From Magicicada septendecula (Eukaryota; Arthropoda; Insecta; Hemiptera; Cicadidae): a stretch of 64,000 nucleotides of DNA. The notes under the pieces were generated by a model, which saw nothing but the letters and a program-made list of their open reading frames with translations, was not told the origin of the DNA and did not search any database. Location: positions 86,815-150,814 of the forward strand of contig JAWRYS010001507.1 in NCBI GenBank assembly GCA_034769895.1, in the 5' to 3' direction. The position numbers and the translations under genes are program-made. How positions within the stretch are numbered: the first letter of the stretch is position 1; the number at the start of each line of letters is the position of its first letter. Shown here piece by piece: positions 33,296-44,400 of the stretch.

Positions 33296-34613
33296 CGAGG
33301 GTAAATCGAAAAGTAAGTTACACCCTAGCCGCGTTCCTGTACTAAAAGAGATAAAAAAATTTCCCTTGGTGGTAACACGGTCCATATTGTTGTCTCCCCA
33401 CTCCCCAAGCGGCAGCGCTGTAGCTGGTTTAGTATGCGAGTAGACACCGTGTGAGTATGGCGCATCGTATAGAGGTGTCCAACGTTGAAGTGCGCTCCAT
33501 CATCCGATTTTTGTGGGCAAAACATTACAATCGGAGTGAAATTCATCGGCAAATTGTCGAAGTTTATGGTGAGAATGCGATGTCTCAGCCCATGATCGCG
33601 AAATGGTGCCAGATGGAAGAACGAATGTGACCGACAGTCCGCGCGTCGGGCGGCCTTCAACTGTGAACACTAGCGACAACGCGGGGCGCGTGAATGAAAT
33701 CATTCTTGCCAACCGCTGCGTTAAAATTAAAGAGATTGCAAGTGAACTGAACATCGCCTGTGGTAGTGCATCTGTGCTTATTCACGATCAGCTGGGTTAT
33801 CGTAAGGTGTGCGCGCGCTGGGAGCCACGCATGTTAAGCGACACGCAGAAAAATCAACGTTTTGAGGCTGCGCTGTCGTTTCTCCAGCGTTATTCGACGG
33901 ATGGTCCACAGTTTTTGAGCAGAATCATCACAGGAGATGAGAGCTGGGTGCACCATTACACTCCCGAGACAAAACGGACATCAAACGAATGGAGACACAA
34001 GAATTTGCCACAGCCAAAAAAAGCCAAAACAATTCCAGCGGTTCGAAAGGTTATGCTAACGGTCTTTTTCGATTCCGAAGGCGTTGTGTACAGTGAGTTT
34101 ACGCCACGAGGAACAACAATCAATGCCGCATCGTACAATGATACGTTAAAAACGTTGCAAAAAGCGATTAAAGATCGAAGGCCTGGAAGATTGAGTGATG
34201 GAGTTGTTTTTCTCCAAGACAACGCTAACCCCCATACAGCTGGTGTGACGCAAGAGTTGCTGCGAAAATTCAAGTGGGAAGTGTGGCGCCATCCCCCTTA
34301 CAGCCCCGACCTGGCACCCTGCGACTATCACCTTTTTGGTCCTCTTAAACAAGACCTGGGGGGCCAGCGTTTCGCTACAGACGATGAAGTGAAAGAAGCA
34401 GTCTCAAAGTGGTTAAAACAAATTGGACGAAATTTTTACGAACGTGGAATCGAGAAACTGGTCACACGATATGAAAAGTGTTTGGAAAAACTTGGCGGCT
34501 ATGTCAAAAAATAGATAAATGTTCCTACTTATTTGTTCAATAAAAAAATTTTTGTTTAATGTATTTTTTTTATAGATGGGGGGGGGTGTAACTTACTTTT
34601 CGATTTGCCCTCG
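33296..34613 (+). mobile_element. mariner transposon (1318 bp)
   Basis: The terminal repeats CGAGGGTAAATCGAAAAGTA and their inverse (TACTTTTCGATTTGCCCTCG) are almost perfect over about 30 bp. TA dinucleotides flank the element at 33294-33295 and 34614-34615. It encodes one transposase on the plus strand. A poly-G tract (34579-34586) lies inside the right end. Confidence 0.96.
33457..34514 (+). pseudogene. mariner transposase with one frame break
   Basis: The first frame (33457-33630) begins MAHRIEVSNVEVRSIIRFLW and carries the first HTH up to MSQPMIAKWCQ. The frame then breaks near 33610. The rest is open in another frame (about 33609-34514) through VGRPST, the second HTH region (VKIKEIASELNI) and the DD34D catalytic domain: D in ITGDESWVHHYTPE, D in FLQDNANPHTA, D in YSPDLAPCDYHLFGPLK. 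It ends YEKCLEKLGGYVKK. The D-D34D spacing and YSPDLAP motif are typical of mariner. A small deletion at the break probably removed a few residues after WCQ. Everything else appears intact, so the copy is recent. Confidence 0.95.
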
Positions 34614-34615
34614 TA

Positions 34616-34952
34616 TGTTCAATTATATTATAATTTAAATCTGTTGTGTTTGAATGTCTCAATTTTTGTATATCCAAACAACCTGGGTCCCATTAGCATA
34701 GGACAAGTGATGCTGAAGAAGTTTGTCTTGGTCAATAGGGGTGATTCCCTTACTCTTTCTACCTTCCATAACTCTTTACAATTTATTGTTCTCTCCATAC
34801 TTCTCAGTACTTTTTGCCCCATTTTCCAAGAAGATGAACAAACATGTTGTTGTTGTTGTTTTCCAATGGCTCCCCTTTGGTACATTTAACCAACTTGGTA
34901 GCGGGCTTCCCAGTAAATACCACTGTACATTCTGAGTTCTTGCATTTCCCAG
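34616..34952. other. No recognisable feature
   Basis: Sequence between the mariner and the LTR element. The last four bases (CCAG, 34949-34952) are the target duplication of the LTR element. Confidence 0.5.
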
Positions 34953-36160
34953 TGTGACGGTACGAACGTCCGTCCTAAGGAATTATGGTGTTCAAGAATT
35001 ATGTATTGTATTTTTTATTGTATTTATACCTATAAAACATGGTTAGGTCAACTTCCCCCATGTCTGAATAAACGACGCAGTTTCATCTATACAAGTCATC
35101 TCAAGGCCACGGGCGTACGTGCAAAATAAAACGCACTCGATGGTTGCATGAATCGACAAAGCCAAATTGTTATAACAGACTATGACACATGTCATAGTGA
35201 TGACGAGAAACAATGTCGTCAGCTGTCTCGAACAAAGGTTTAATAACAAGTACTCCCCACCACCTGTCGACAATACGACAAAATGTCGCCCCAGTCTGCA
35301 GAACTTTGTCATGGCGACAACATGTAAAATTTTTGCTGGCCCAAAATAGCCAGTTAAAGTGTTTGTTTGAATCCAAAATGTAATTAAAAAGTCAATAGTG
35401 AACAACTAACAGTGACCATCATGTAAATTCAGTGAAAGAACAGACGAAAGAGAGATAGTACGACCAACAACTAAGTACGCCAACCATCGGCCAGATCATG
35501 GAGAACGTCTGAACTGCAGAGTAACAACATTTCAGGAAAGTCCTAATTCACATTACTATTAGATTATCAAAATTAGAGCTCTAAATTCTGACAAATAAAA
35601 ATTTAAATGCATAAAAAATAATACCTGTAACGATAGTATGTGAGAGAGAGAGAGAGAGAGCGAAAGAGAATGCCGGCAACCATTAAACTAGACATTGGTT
35701 TATGTGTGGTAAAAAGGGGATATATAAAATAAATGATTAAGTAAGATCGCAATTGCAACATAAAAATGTTCTTTTGTCTTAGTATGTTCAATTACATAAC
35801 ATAGAAAACACTAACGGTAATTAATTATGAATAGCGGAACTGCAGAGCTGCCATTTTATTAGATATGACTCCGTTCTGAGCTAAGCTTTTGTAACGTGAT
35901 TGAGAATATACAGAAAAATTAAACTAGTGTTTTATCGTAAACCAATGTGTATGAATCGTTATTTCCATAAACCCGACTGCTTCTGCCTCTCGTTCAACGA
36001 TACTTTGGAACCCTTAGGTGTAAATAAAATAACCAATGTTGACGATCTGAACACGTGGCTACCGGAAGTATGGTACATCAAACACGAGGCAGGCAAATAA
36101 AGTATAATATTATTGTATGTATTCATAAATATATTTATCAATATATGGTAGAAAGTAACA
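34953..36160 (+). repeat. 5' LTR (1208 bp)
   Basis: Starts TGTGACGGTACGAACGTCCG and ends GGTAGAAAGTAACA. A TATAAAAC box (35031) and AATAAA (about 35067) lie close to the start, implying a short U3 and a long R-U5. It contains a (GA)n run at 35641-35661. Short open frames in it also occur in the 3' LTR and are not treated as genes. Confidence 0.95.
35031..35038 (+). promoter_or_regulatory. TATA box of the 5' LTR
   Basis: TATAAAAC about 80 bp into the LTR, followed 30 bp later by TCAACTT and then AATAAA. It is also present in the 3' LTR (near 40685). Confidence 0.45.
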
Positions 36161-36161
36161 A

Positions 36162-36179
36162 TGGCGCCCGAACAGGGAC
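36162..36179 (+). other. Primer binding site, tRNA-Lys type
   Basis: TGGCGCCCGAACAGGGAC begins two bases after the LTR end. This 18-mer is the complement of the 3' end of tRNA-Lys(UUU), the primer known for several retroviruses and retrotransposons. Confidence 0.9.
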
Positions 36180-36343
36180 TTTATATACCGTAATAAATTA
36201 TTTTATATAAATGAACCAGAGTACGGAAGCAGACGGGTAGCAAAATACAAATAACACATAAACAACATAGGTTACTACAATTGTAGGTTATGTTGTCGTT
36301 AAGTTGAAATATAAACCAACAGTTGACCAAATATTATATTAAA

Positions 36344-37486
36344 ATGACAAACAATAGTGAAATAAGCGTAACAGAATCAGAAATAATGGGTGAAAGTATT
36401 CACTCGACACCAGCCCCAACAAAAAGAGTTGAGGAGAATGACGTAATAAAAATGATGAGATTACTTTTTGATGAAAAATTTAACGAACAGAGTATTAAGT
36501 TTGATGAGCAAAATACAAAATTAGACAATTTTAATGATAAGTTTAATCAATTTGATGAGAGATTAGATGAGATGAAAAATGAAATCAAAGAACGAAACGA
36601 TAATTTTGATAAACATTTTGAGGAGTTAAACATGAAAATGAGTAAAGTAGATGACAATTCTAAGAGTAAAGTAATAGACAATTTGAACATAAATAAAGAC
36701 AAGGCAAGTAGGGGAGAGAGTTGTAATAGTAAAAATAAAAGTATGATATTAGAAAATGATTATGTAAACATGGGTAGTGATAATGAGAGTTTAATAGGAA
36801 TTGAATATGATAATGATGAAATGTTAATGTATAGTCATAAATCAGAGAGAAAGAGGGAGAGTATAATTGTAAAAGAGTTGCAGAGGGTAAATTTTTCCCT
36901 TAATGGTGTAGTTGGGGGTGAAGTACATGTGTTGAGGAAGGACGAGAGTGCCTTCAATATATATTTGGGAGACGATAGGTCTACAAATAAAGTTGTCCCT
37001 AGGTTTTTTAGTGCACTTCAAAGGTGGTGCAGTAGTTGTGAATTAGTGTCCCCTGCAAATATTGAGAGAGATAGTGTAGAGAGGTATTGTGAGAGATATG
37101 GTGAGAGAAAGAGAGAAATAGAGATTTTTAAGATAAGTAGAAAGTATGAAGAATTTATCGAAAAGTTAGGAGTAGAGATGATGTATAATAAAAGTAAATA
37201 CTTACCTTGGGTGGAAGCTGATATAGCAGTAGGAGAAGATGATAATGAAAATAATGACTTTATAACGTACCTAGTGGTGACTAATTATACCGGAGGTGAC
37301 AGGACAATAACCAATCGTGACAAGTTGTATGATGAATTGATAGGGAATAACCCTATTAATGATGACGGTTTTGTAGAATATAAGAATTTAAATGAGTGTT
37401 ATATTAATGATAGTAATATAATGTTTTCAAGTAAAAATAAGTTGTATAGACATAAGATTCGACTATTGTTTGACGATGGAGGATAG
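36344..37486 (+). CDS. Gag-like coiled-coil protein of the non-autonomous LTR element
   Basis: The ATG at 36344 starts a 380-residue ORF (the frame is open a little further upstream, but without an ATG). Residues about 30-110 form a heptad-rich coiled coil (FDEKFNEQ, FDEQNTKLDNFNDKFNQFDE). A charged Ser/Asn-rich linker follows, then a globular-looking region (VVPRFFSALQRWCSSCELVS, IEIFKISRKYEEFIEKLGVE) ending in RHKIRLLFDDGG. There is no CCHC knuckle and no enzyme motif. Its place right after the primer site and its length suggest a Gag. I do not recognise the family. Codon use is strongly AT-biased, like its surroundings. The ORF is unbroken, so it may be translated. Confidence 0.75.
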   Translation: MTNNSEISVTESEIMGESIHSTPAPTKRVEENDVIKMMRLLFDEKFNEQSIKFDEQNTKLDNFNDKFNQFDERLDEMKNEIKERNDNFDKHFEELNMKMSKVDDNSKSKVIDNLNINKDKASRGESCNSKNKSMILENDYVNMGSDNESLIGIEYDNDEMLMYSHKSERKRESIIVKELQRVNFSLNGVVGGEVHVLRKDESAFNIYLGDDRSTNKVVPRFFSALQRWCSSCELVSPANIERDSVERYCERYGERKREIEIFKISRKYEEFIEKLGVEMMYNKSKYLPWVEADIAVGEDDNENNDFITYLVVTNYTGGDRTITNRDKLYDELIGNNPINDDGFVEYKNLNECYINDSNIMFSSKNKLYRHKIRLLFDDGG

Positions 37487-38416
37487 ATGTTTTATTGTGT
37501 TAATGAACATTTAATTATGTGGACAGTGTTTTTGAAAATAGACTGTTTTATGAACTGATTTATGGTAAATGGTTAAATGATAATTTGGATTGTATATTTT
37601 TGTGTGTGTGTTGATGTCAATGTATTTGAGTACTTTTGATGTTGTGTATTTTATGTAAACCATGTACTGTAGAATTTTAAATAATTGAAGAAAGTTTGAT
37701 GATGATTTTAAATTGTTATGAGATTTAAATTCTAATGAATAACAAATGAAGCATGTAATATATTTGGATATTGAAATGTATTGTTATTAGTAGGTGAGGG
37801 ATGAATTTTCTAATGCAATTGTCAATGATCACAGTAATATAAAGGGTTAAAAAGGGATAGAGCCTGGGTGATTATTAAAATAAAGGCATTTGAGTTAGTT
37901 AAGCAGAGTTATTGGGAGTTAGATAAATAAGAATTTTGAAGGACAGATAATACACAAAGAGGGTGTTAGATATTTTAGGGACACAGTAGTTAGTGATTAT
38001 ATGTAGAGAGGTGAGTAATGTGAATGGTAAATATATTTATTGATGATGATATTTTCTAGTAAGGGTAGTGGTGTAAGGAGTGATCAGCGTGCAGCGTGGC
38101 AAGAGACCAGCGTGCGACGTTGTGGCAAGGGATAGAGTAGTTTAAGGGAGTGTTTGCCGATATTTTGGAGGGCAAATGGTTAGGTATGTATATTGCCAGG
38201 TAGGGTACACACATCCTAGTACAAAGACGAGCGGTGCCAGAGGTAAGTGGAATTAGTGAAGGAGTTATAATTGAGAGATCTTGGTGTCATAATATATAAA
38301 TCTGTTAGAAATGGTTGTTAGTAGCGGTTGTTAGTGGAAAAAAGGAAGGTGAGTAAGGTTAGATAGATAAATGCCAAAATAAGATATAGATAATAGTGAA
38401 TAATAGAGAGTCACCC
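37487..38416. other. Non-coding interior of the LTR element, part 1
   Basis: No ORF or motif. This is where pol would be expected in a complete element. Confidence 0.6.
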
Positions 38417-38420
38417 AAAC

Positions 38421-39635
38421 TGTAACAGTACATAAAGGCCCGTTATCTTAATTATGGGGTTTGAGGGTGTTTTATGATGTTTTATTGTATCAAAGTTAAA
38501 TAAAGTATGGTTAGGTCCATTGTCCCTCTGTAGGAACGAACAACGCATATTCAGTAAGAGGAGCATAATTCCAAGGTCACCGGTGGACGGGTGAAAACGA
38601 GCAGAGATGATGGCGGTGTATGTGATGACGAACTCTAAATAACAAATTTTATTGGTTCACAAGGCTGTGTCGTCATTAATAAACGACACTGACGCAGAAA
38701 CAACAGCGTATGAAACGAGGCGGTGGCCGAGAGAACAAAAGACGGTGACGGCAAATGCACTAATACGTACGCAAATTTTGTATATTACCCGTTCTCAGTT
38801 CCACACAGCACACCAAAGGGTCAACAGCGATGTATCGCTGTTGACTTAGTTTTAATCAGAAGTTTTAGACAAATTAATATTCATCCTCAAAATGTAACAG
38901 TGGAGTTTTAAAGACTCGAGACAACCAGTTAATATTGAAATATCAAATGTAAAATCAGTGCTAGCCAAACAAATAGACGAGAGACATGAGGCGACCACCT
39001 GCCATGCCAATACGTAAGATCTAACACCAGCGGCGGAGCTACCAGAGTCTACATACAGAGAAGTCGAAAGAATTACCATATTTTTTATATTTAAATGAGA
39101 TCAATAAGAAAATAAATCTAATAAAATGTATCTGTGATAGTGTGTGTGAGTGAGTGCATGAGGGAGCGAATGAATGGCCATGATAATAGAATAAATAGGG
39201 CATTGGTTTGTGGAATATACAAACATTAAATTAATCACATGCTATTAGAGCTGCAGCTAGAAGCAAATTTAAAATATGACCAAGCTTCACCATAACGTAG
39301 AGTAATAATTAATAAATAGGGCGTAAGAAAATGTAGACGCCATTTTGTTTTGGTATTTGTATGTGACGCCATCTTTGGGTTATGATTCAGTATATATTTT
39401 AATTCTGAAAATTAAAAAACAAGTTAATTATATTCAAATGGTAACCAGAGTTGTTATTTCGATTACCTCTATGTGTCTGAATCTCGCCGAGAGTGAACCC
39501 TGGCCCCTTAAAGAGAAATTTATATTGGAGATGAACCACGTGCTCATACCAAAAGTGTCATGGTAAGTACATGTGTTTACTTTATATCAGTAAATATATA
39601 AATTTAAATGTGTGTGAGAGGAGTGTGAGTTAACA
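38421..39635 (+). repeat. Solo LTR of a related family nested in the LTR element
   Basis: It starts TGTAACAGTACATAAAGGCC and ends GTGAGTTAACA, and is 1215 bp, nearly the length of the outer LTRs. Collinear but diverged matches to the outer LTRs recur along it: ATGGTTAGGTC, a CAAGGTCAC block, TGATGACGA, GCATTGGTTTGTG, TTATTTCGATTACC and ACGTGCTCATACC. It is flanked by 4-bp AAAC copies (38417-38420 and 39636-39639), the same duplication length as the host element. No primer site or second LTR adjoins it, so it is a solo LTR. Confidence 0.78.
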
Positions 39636-39639
39636 AAAC

Positions 39640-40556
39640 TAGATAAGTATTGATGAAAGGGTTAGAAAAGAAAATTCATAGTAGAAAGGTGATATAAAAG
39701 AATTGTAAAGAGTTAAAAAAAAGTTGAAGCCGTAATGTCTTATAATGTTTTATACAAGTTATTTACATGTGAATTGTTCAATGTTAATGTGTAATATTCA
39801 ATGTTTTATTATATTTTATTGTTATTAGTAGCAACGGTAACAAGTATTGAGTAAAGAAATAATATTGATATTGGTGTTGGTTATAAAAATATAATTATGA
39901 CTCTGGTGCAAAGAAATATAAGTATAAAGAAAGCCGAGTAAAGGAAATTTAAAGTATTTGAAGTGTTTGCCATAATAGTTACATTTTTGTTTGTTTATGT
40001 AATAAAGATGATTAGTAGTTGTTGCTTTTGGAAATTAAAAATTTTGTTTATGTGTTATGTCTAGTATAAGAATATGTTTTCTTGTGGTAAGGAGGATAAA
40101 TAACATTGACGTGAGTCAGACAGCTTTAATAACTGTAGGAGTGTTGAAAAGGGGAAATGGATTTTTCTGTCCTAAATCTTGTTTTTATTTGTTATTTGAA
40201 AATTTTCTAATTAAGAGAACCAATGTCTAGGAACATAAACCAATGCATCTAAGGGGAGACATATCAGTTGTGGATATGGGAATAAATAAGGCCACCAGTT
40301 TGAATTTTTTGTATTTAATGTTTCAGAGTTTTATGGTGTTGTGACAGCGGTCCTGAACTGGCCGGAGCATCAGAGCAGGAACGTTAAGTGCCTAATGGCT
40401 TTATGGTGTTGGGATCTCTCCTGAGAAGTCAAGTAAGATCAGATGGTACGATCATCATCATTGGACCAAGGGTAAGTGATTAAAATTTTCTATATAAACA
40501 CTAGAGGGGGTTGTGGCGACATATCTGGGCTGATCCCTTTAGAACGTGTGAATGAG
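39640..40556. other. Non-coding interior of the LTR element, part 2
   Basis: No ORF or motif up to the hairpin and purine tract before the 3' LTR. Confidence 0.55.
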
Positions 40557-40598
40557 TCAATGAGAGTTTTTATGCTTCGGCATGAAACCTCTCATTGA
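40557..40598 (+). other. UUCG-capped hairpin before the 3' LTR
   Basis: TCAATGAGAG...ATGC, loop TTCG, GCAT...CTCTCATTGA forms a long near-perfect hairpin. It ends 8 bp before the 3' LTR and runs directly into GGGGG of the polypurine tract. Confidence 0.7.
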
Positions 40599-40603
40599 GG
40601 GGG
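40598..40603 (+). other. Polypurine tract
   Basis: AGGGGG followed by TTT and the LTR start TGTGACGG. It is short but in the right place for plus-strand priming. Confidence 0.6.
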
Positions 40604-40606
40604 TTT

Positions 40607-41810
40607 TGTGACGGTACGAACGTCCGTCCTAAGGAATTATGGTGTTCAAGAATTATGTATTGTATTTTTTATTGTATTTATACCTATAAAACCTGGTTAG
40701 GTCAACTTCCCTCATGTCTGAATAAACGACGCAGTTTCATCTATACAAGTCATCTCAAGGCCAAGGGCATACGTGCAAAATAAAACGCACTCGATGGTTG
40801 CATGAATCGACAAAGCCAAATTGTTATAACAGACTATGACACACGTCATAGTGATGACGAGAAACAATGTCATCAGCTGTCTCGAACAAAGGGTTAATAA
40901 CAAGTACTCCCCACCACCTGTCGACAATACGACAAAATGTCGCCCCAGTCTGCAGAACTTTGTCATGGCGACAACACATAAAATTTTTGCTGGCCCAAAA
41001 TAGCCAGTTAAAGTGTTTGTTTGAATCCAAAATGTAATTAAAAAGTCAATAGTGAACAACTAACAGTGACCATCATGTAAATTCAGTGAAAGAACAGATG
41101 AAAGACAGATAGTACGACCAACAACTAAGTACGCCAACCATCGGCCAGATCGTGGAGAACGTCTGAACCGCAGAGTAACAACATTTCAGGAAAGTCCTAA
41201 TTCACATTACTATTAGATTATCAAAATTAGAGCTCTAAATTCTGACGTATAAAAATTTAAATGCATAAAAAATAATACCTGTAACGATAGTATGTGAGAG
41301 AGAGAGAGAGCGAAAGAGAATGCCGGCAACCATTAAACTAGACATTGGTTTATGTGTGGTAAAAAGGGGATATATAAAATAAATGATTAAGTAAGATCGC
41401 AATTGCAACATAAAAATGTTCTTTTGTCTTAGTATGTTCAATTACATAACATAGAAAACACTAACGATAATTAATTATGAATAGCGGAACTGCAGAGCCG
41501 CCATTTTATTAGATATGACTCCGTTCTGAGCTAAGCTTTTGTAACGTGATTGAGAATATACAGAAAAATTAAACTAGTGTTTTATCGTAAACCAATGTGT
41601 ATGAATCGTTATTTCCATAAACCCGACTGCTTCTGCCTCTCGTTCAACGATACTTTGGAACCCTTAGGTGTAAATAAAATAACCAATGTTGACAATCTGA
41701 ACACGTGGCTACCAGAAGTATGGTACATCAAACACGAGGTAGGCAAATAAAGTATAATATTATTGTATGTATTCATAAATATATTTATCAATATATGGTA
41801 GAAAGTAACA
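40607..41810 (+). repeat. 3' LTR (1204 bp)
   Basis: Same ends as the 5' LTR. By eye it differs by about twenty substitutions and a shorter (GA)n run (41296-41311). Confidence 0.95.
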
Positions 41811-41814
41811 CCAG

Positions 41815-42260
41815 GTTCAGCTTTACACACTCCAATAGATGATTTTTGTTTATTTTTGAGTCTTCTCTCCTGCACAGTATACATTCTTCTGTGGTGGAAA
41901 TTTTTAATTTGTAGAGATGCGCTGAGAGACAGTCATTGCCAGTTTGTGAATGGTGATATCACTTCTCATTCTCACCATGTGCCCCAACCATCTCAACCTT
42001 TGCGCCTTCACTGCCACAAGTATGTCCGCTTCTCCATAAAGGTCTCTGCTTCTCCACAATTCTTTCTTATCCTCCACTTCTATCCATCCCACACTGGTTC
42101 ATAAATTCCCAGAATTTTTCTCTTGAAAACACCACGGTTTTTTCATATCTTCCAACTTCAGCACCTATGTTTCACTTGCATATGTTACTACAGGTCTGAT
42201 TGCCGTGGTGTATAATTTCTTTTTGACATTTTTTGATACATTCCTGGATTGGAATATATT
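41815..42260 (-). pseudogene. Non-LTR retrotransposon, polymerase C-terminal fragment
   Basis: The minus strand carries RPVVTYASETWVLK-like residues near 42180, then VKAQRLRWLGHMVRMRSD at 42020-41960. This is the classic LINE C-terminal series (TYGSE-W, RLRWLGHV-RM). Frames are broken. The LTR element inserted at its 3' side. Confidence 0.8.
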
Positions 42261-43670
42261 TTTTAATGAGTAGTAAGTAGAGTCTCATATTATTCAATAA
42301 TTAGAGAATATTACTTACTGTGCTCTATAAATACAAAGTGGCAAAACATTAAAAAATAGTTGAAATACTTATACATACTTATAATTAAACACTTGAGTAT
42401 AATTATTAAGTAATACTTGAGTTTGAACGTATAAGTACTTATGTCTAAAGCACATACTCTTAAAGGTAATTAAAGTACTTCAGGTACAGTTTTTAAAAAA
42501 GTACAAAAGTATGTAGTGTAAGCTGGTAGCTGTAGCTTGCAGAATTAACTCACCACCATTAAACAAAATACTGACACACTAATCAATGTAATTAACACTA
42601 CTCATTAATAAAAGAAATTCATAAAGGTCAACAGACGCACTGTATTCAAAATTTTGAAGTCACATACCGCTTTCACCAGCCTCCATTATAAATTTAATGG
42701 CACTTAAATCACCTGTTACGTATTTAATGGGAGATAAACTGTTTCACTAAGCTCAGTTAAAGATAGTGTCTGTTACAACTGTTGGCTAACTTTATTAGAG
42801 ATATTTGGCTTGTTAGGTAACCAACAGGCCATTAAAATAACAAGAGCTAACTTTAAAATTATGTTTGGCCTCATTCGTTTTTGTTGACCTCACTGCTTGC
42901 TTATACCAGTATTATTTTCTTTTTCATGAAAAAGTCATTCGTGTAAGTTAAATAAAATATATCCGTATTTGGTTTCTATGATTAGAAATTTATTTTGTAT
43001 GTTTTCTGTTCTTTCATTAAACAATAAATTTTCAAAGGTTACATATACATAAATAATATAAACCTATTATACGGACAAAAGTGAATTTGAGAGAAAATTT
43101 TGATGATAAAATAATGTAGGCTCACTTAGAACATCATCCAAATGAAGACTGAACAAGAAACAAATGTTACTGATAACAGAAATAGATCTTACCGCTTATC
43201 TGAGTGAGTCGAATTTTATTAGCATGCTATACGCTTTCAAAAAAAAAAAATTACTCTAAAAATTCTGTACGAATTGAGATTAAACAAAATGTCCTTAGTA
43301 TCCTTAGTAACAGGAATAAAACAAAAAGGAACTAAAATGAGATAAAAACATACAAATACTATTAAGAAACAGAAAATACGACACAGGAATGCCACCCTAC
43401 ATATAGCTTACTTGTGTTAATGAGTGTTTTACTGACTCGGTGAGTAATAACCAACATAAAGGGAAAACGCTAGGTGATGGTACAAAAAAAGGGAGGTGGT
43501 AAGGGACAACTAACAACTGGAGAAACTGACAACTTGTAGGCATATTATGGCATGGCTATTAGGCAAAATGTAAAAAATTTTGAAAGCATGAGGAAGGATG
43601 TACTGGCAACTTGTTTCCATAAAACATCAACTGATGGAACCCACAACGTGGTCTATGTCCCAATGATAGT
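42261..43670. other. No recognisable feature
   Basis: AT-rich. A stretch at 42360-42520 is rich in TACTTAAG/AGTACTTA-type words, a local degenerate repeat. No genes seen. Confidence 0.4.
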
Positions 43671-43676
43671 CACTTT

Positions 43677-44400
43677 TTACTTCCATGTTCCATAAAAAAA
43701 TGGAAGTATGGTGATCGCGAAAAAATCGTGTTCGAGATAAGGGCTGCTTCTGATTGTACTACCCTCAAAACATGAAGAAAAGTAATTTTCTGAAAAGTGC
43801 CTGTGTGTGTGTGTCTGTGTATAGAATTTTTTCTATGGCGAACGATAACTGCCGCAAATTCAAACAGAATCAAATAATTTTTGCATATGTGCCTGAGTTG
43901 TACAGGACTCAAGGCCTATTGATTTTGGTGAAGATCGGTTAAGAGGATGGCGTAGTTTACCTGCAACGTTTTATGTTTTAACAAGAGTAAAATACTTAAT
44001 TTTGATAAATAAAGTATCCTGAAAAGAAGGTCATAATAATCCACTGTAGAAAGGTAGATGAAATATCTATAAATGAAAAGGGTAGTTGAAGGGGGAGGGG
44101 AAAATTTTTTATATATGTACTACGTTATCGGCAACAAAGAAGTACAGTTTGTTGTTAAAATTCCTTTCCGGATTGTTTGGCTGGTTTTCTGCAAAACCAG
44201 ACGTTTCGGCAGTGCCATTGACTGCCATCATCAGTGAAAATCGAGTGAGCTAACGTGAGGTGGTATACGTTAGTGACCACAGTACTGTGGTTAAGGGTGA
44301 AGAAAGAAGTAGTTTCTATGGAAATATTTCATTTTGAAAATGATTTTAAATATAAATCTTAGAACACTGAAGTCATGTATGGTTCTCCATACCGATATTT
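43677..44400 (-). repeat. Hammerhead-bearing repeat, copy 4 (most complete)
   Basis: Read on the minus strand, it starts at GGTATGGAGAACCATACATG and contains CCACAGTACTGTGGTCAC and the intact hammerhead core. It then passes the C-rich CCCCTCCCCCTTCAACTACC, CAGTGGATTATTATGACC, ATTATTTGATTCTG and the end ACTTCCAT...ATGGAAGT hairpin. It has no ORF. The near-start word ACTTC(A/C)(A/G)TGTTC and the end word GAACATGGAAGT are inverted copies. Confidence 0.82.
44200..44234 (-). ncRNA. Hammerhead ribozyme core, intact, sense to SMOX
   Basis: On the minus strand: CTGATGA, stem II GGCAGT-CAATGGC-ACTGCC (six perfect pairs), GAAACGTC. The palindromic ACGT at stem III suggests dimeric action. Stem I can form with GATTTTC upstream and GAAAACC downstream around an internal loop. 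It lies within SMOX intron 3 in the transcribed orientation. Confidence 0.72.

Larger units (their letters stand above)
34953..41810 (+). mobile_element. Non-autonomous LTR retrotransposon with gag-like ORF only
   Basis: Two LTRs of about 1.2 kb in direct orientation, a tRNA-Lys-type primer site just after the first, a purine-rich tract just before the second and a 4-bp duplication (CCAG at 34949-34952 and 41811-41814) define a complete insertion. The interior holds one 380-residue ORF and no protease, RT, RNase H or integrase. About twenty LTR differences by eye imply a fairly young copy. A solo LTR of a related family sits in its interior (38421-39635). It must use enzymes supplied by another element. 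Confidence 0.92.

Noticed and set aside
35043-36100. Duplicated ORFs also found at 40712-41750
   Set aside because: They lie in the 5' and 3' LTRs of one element; duplication gives no evidence of coding.
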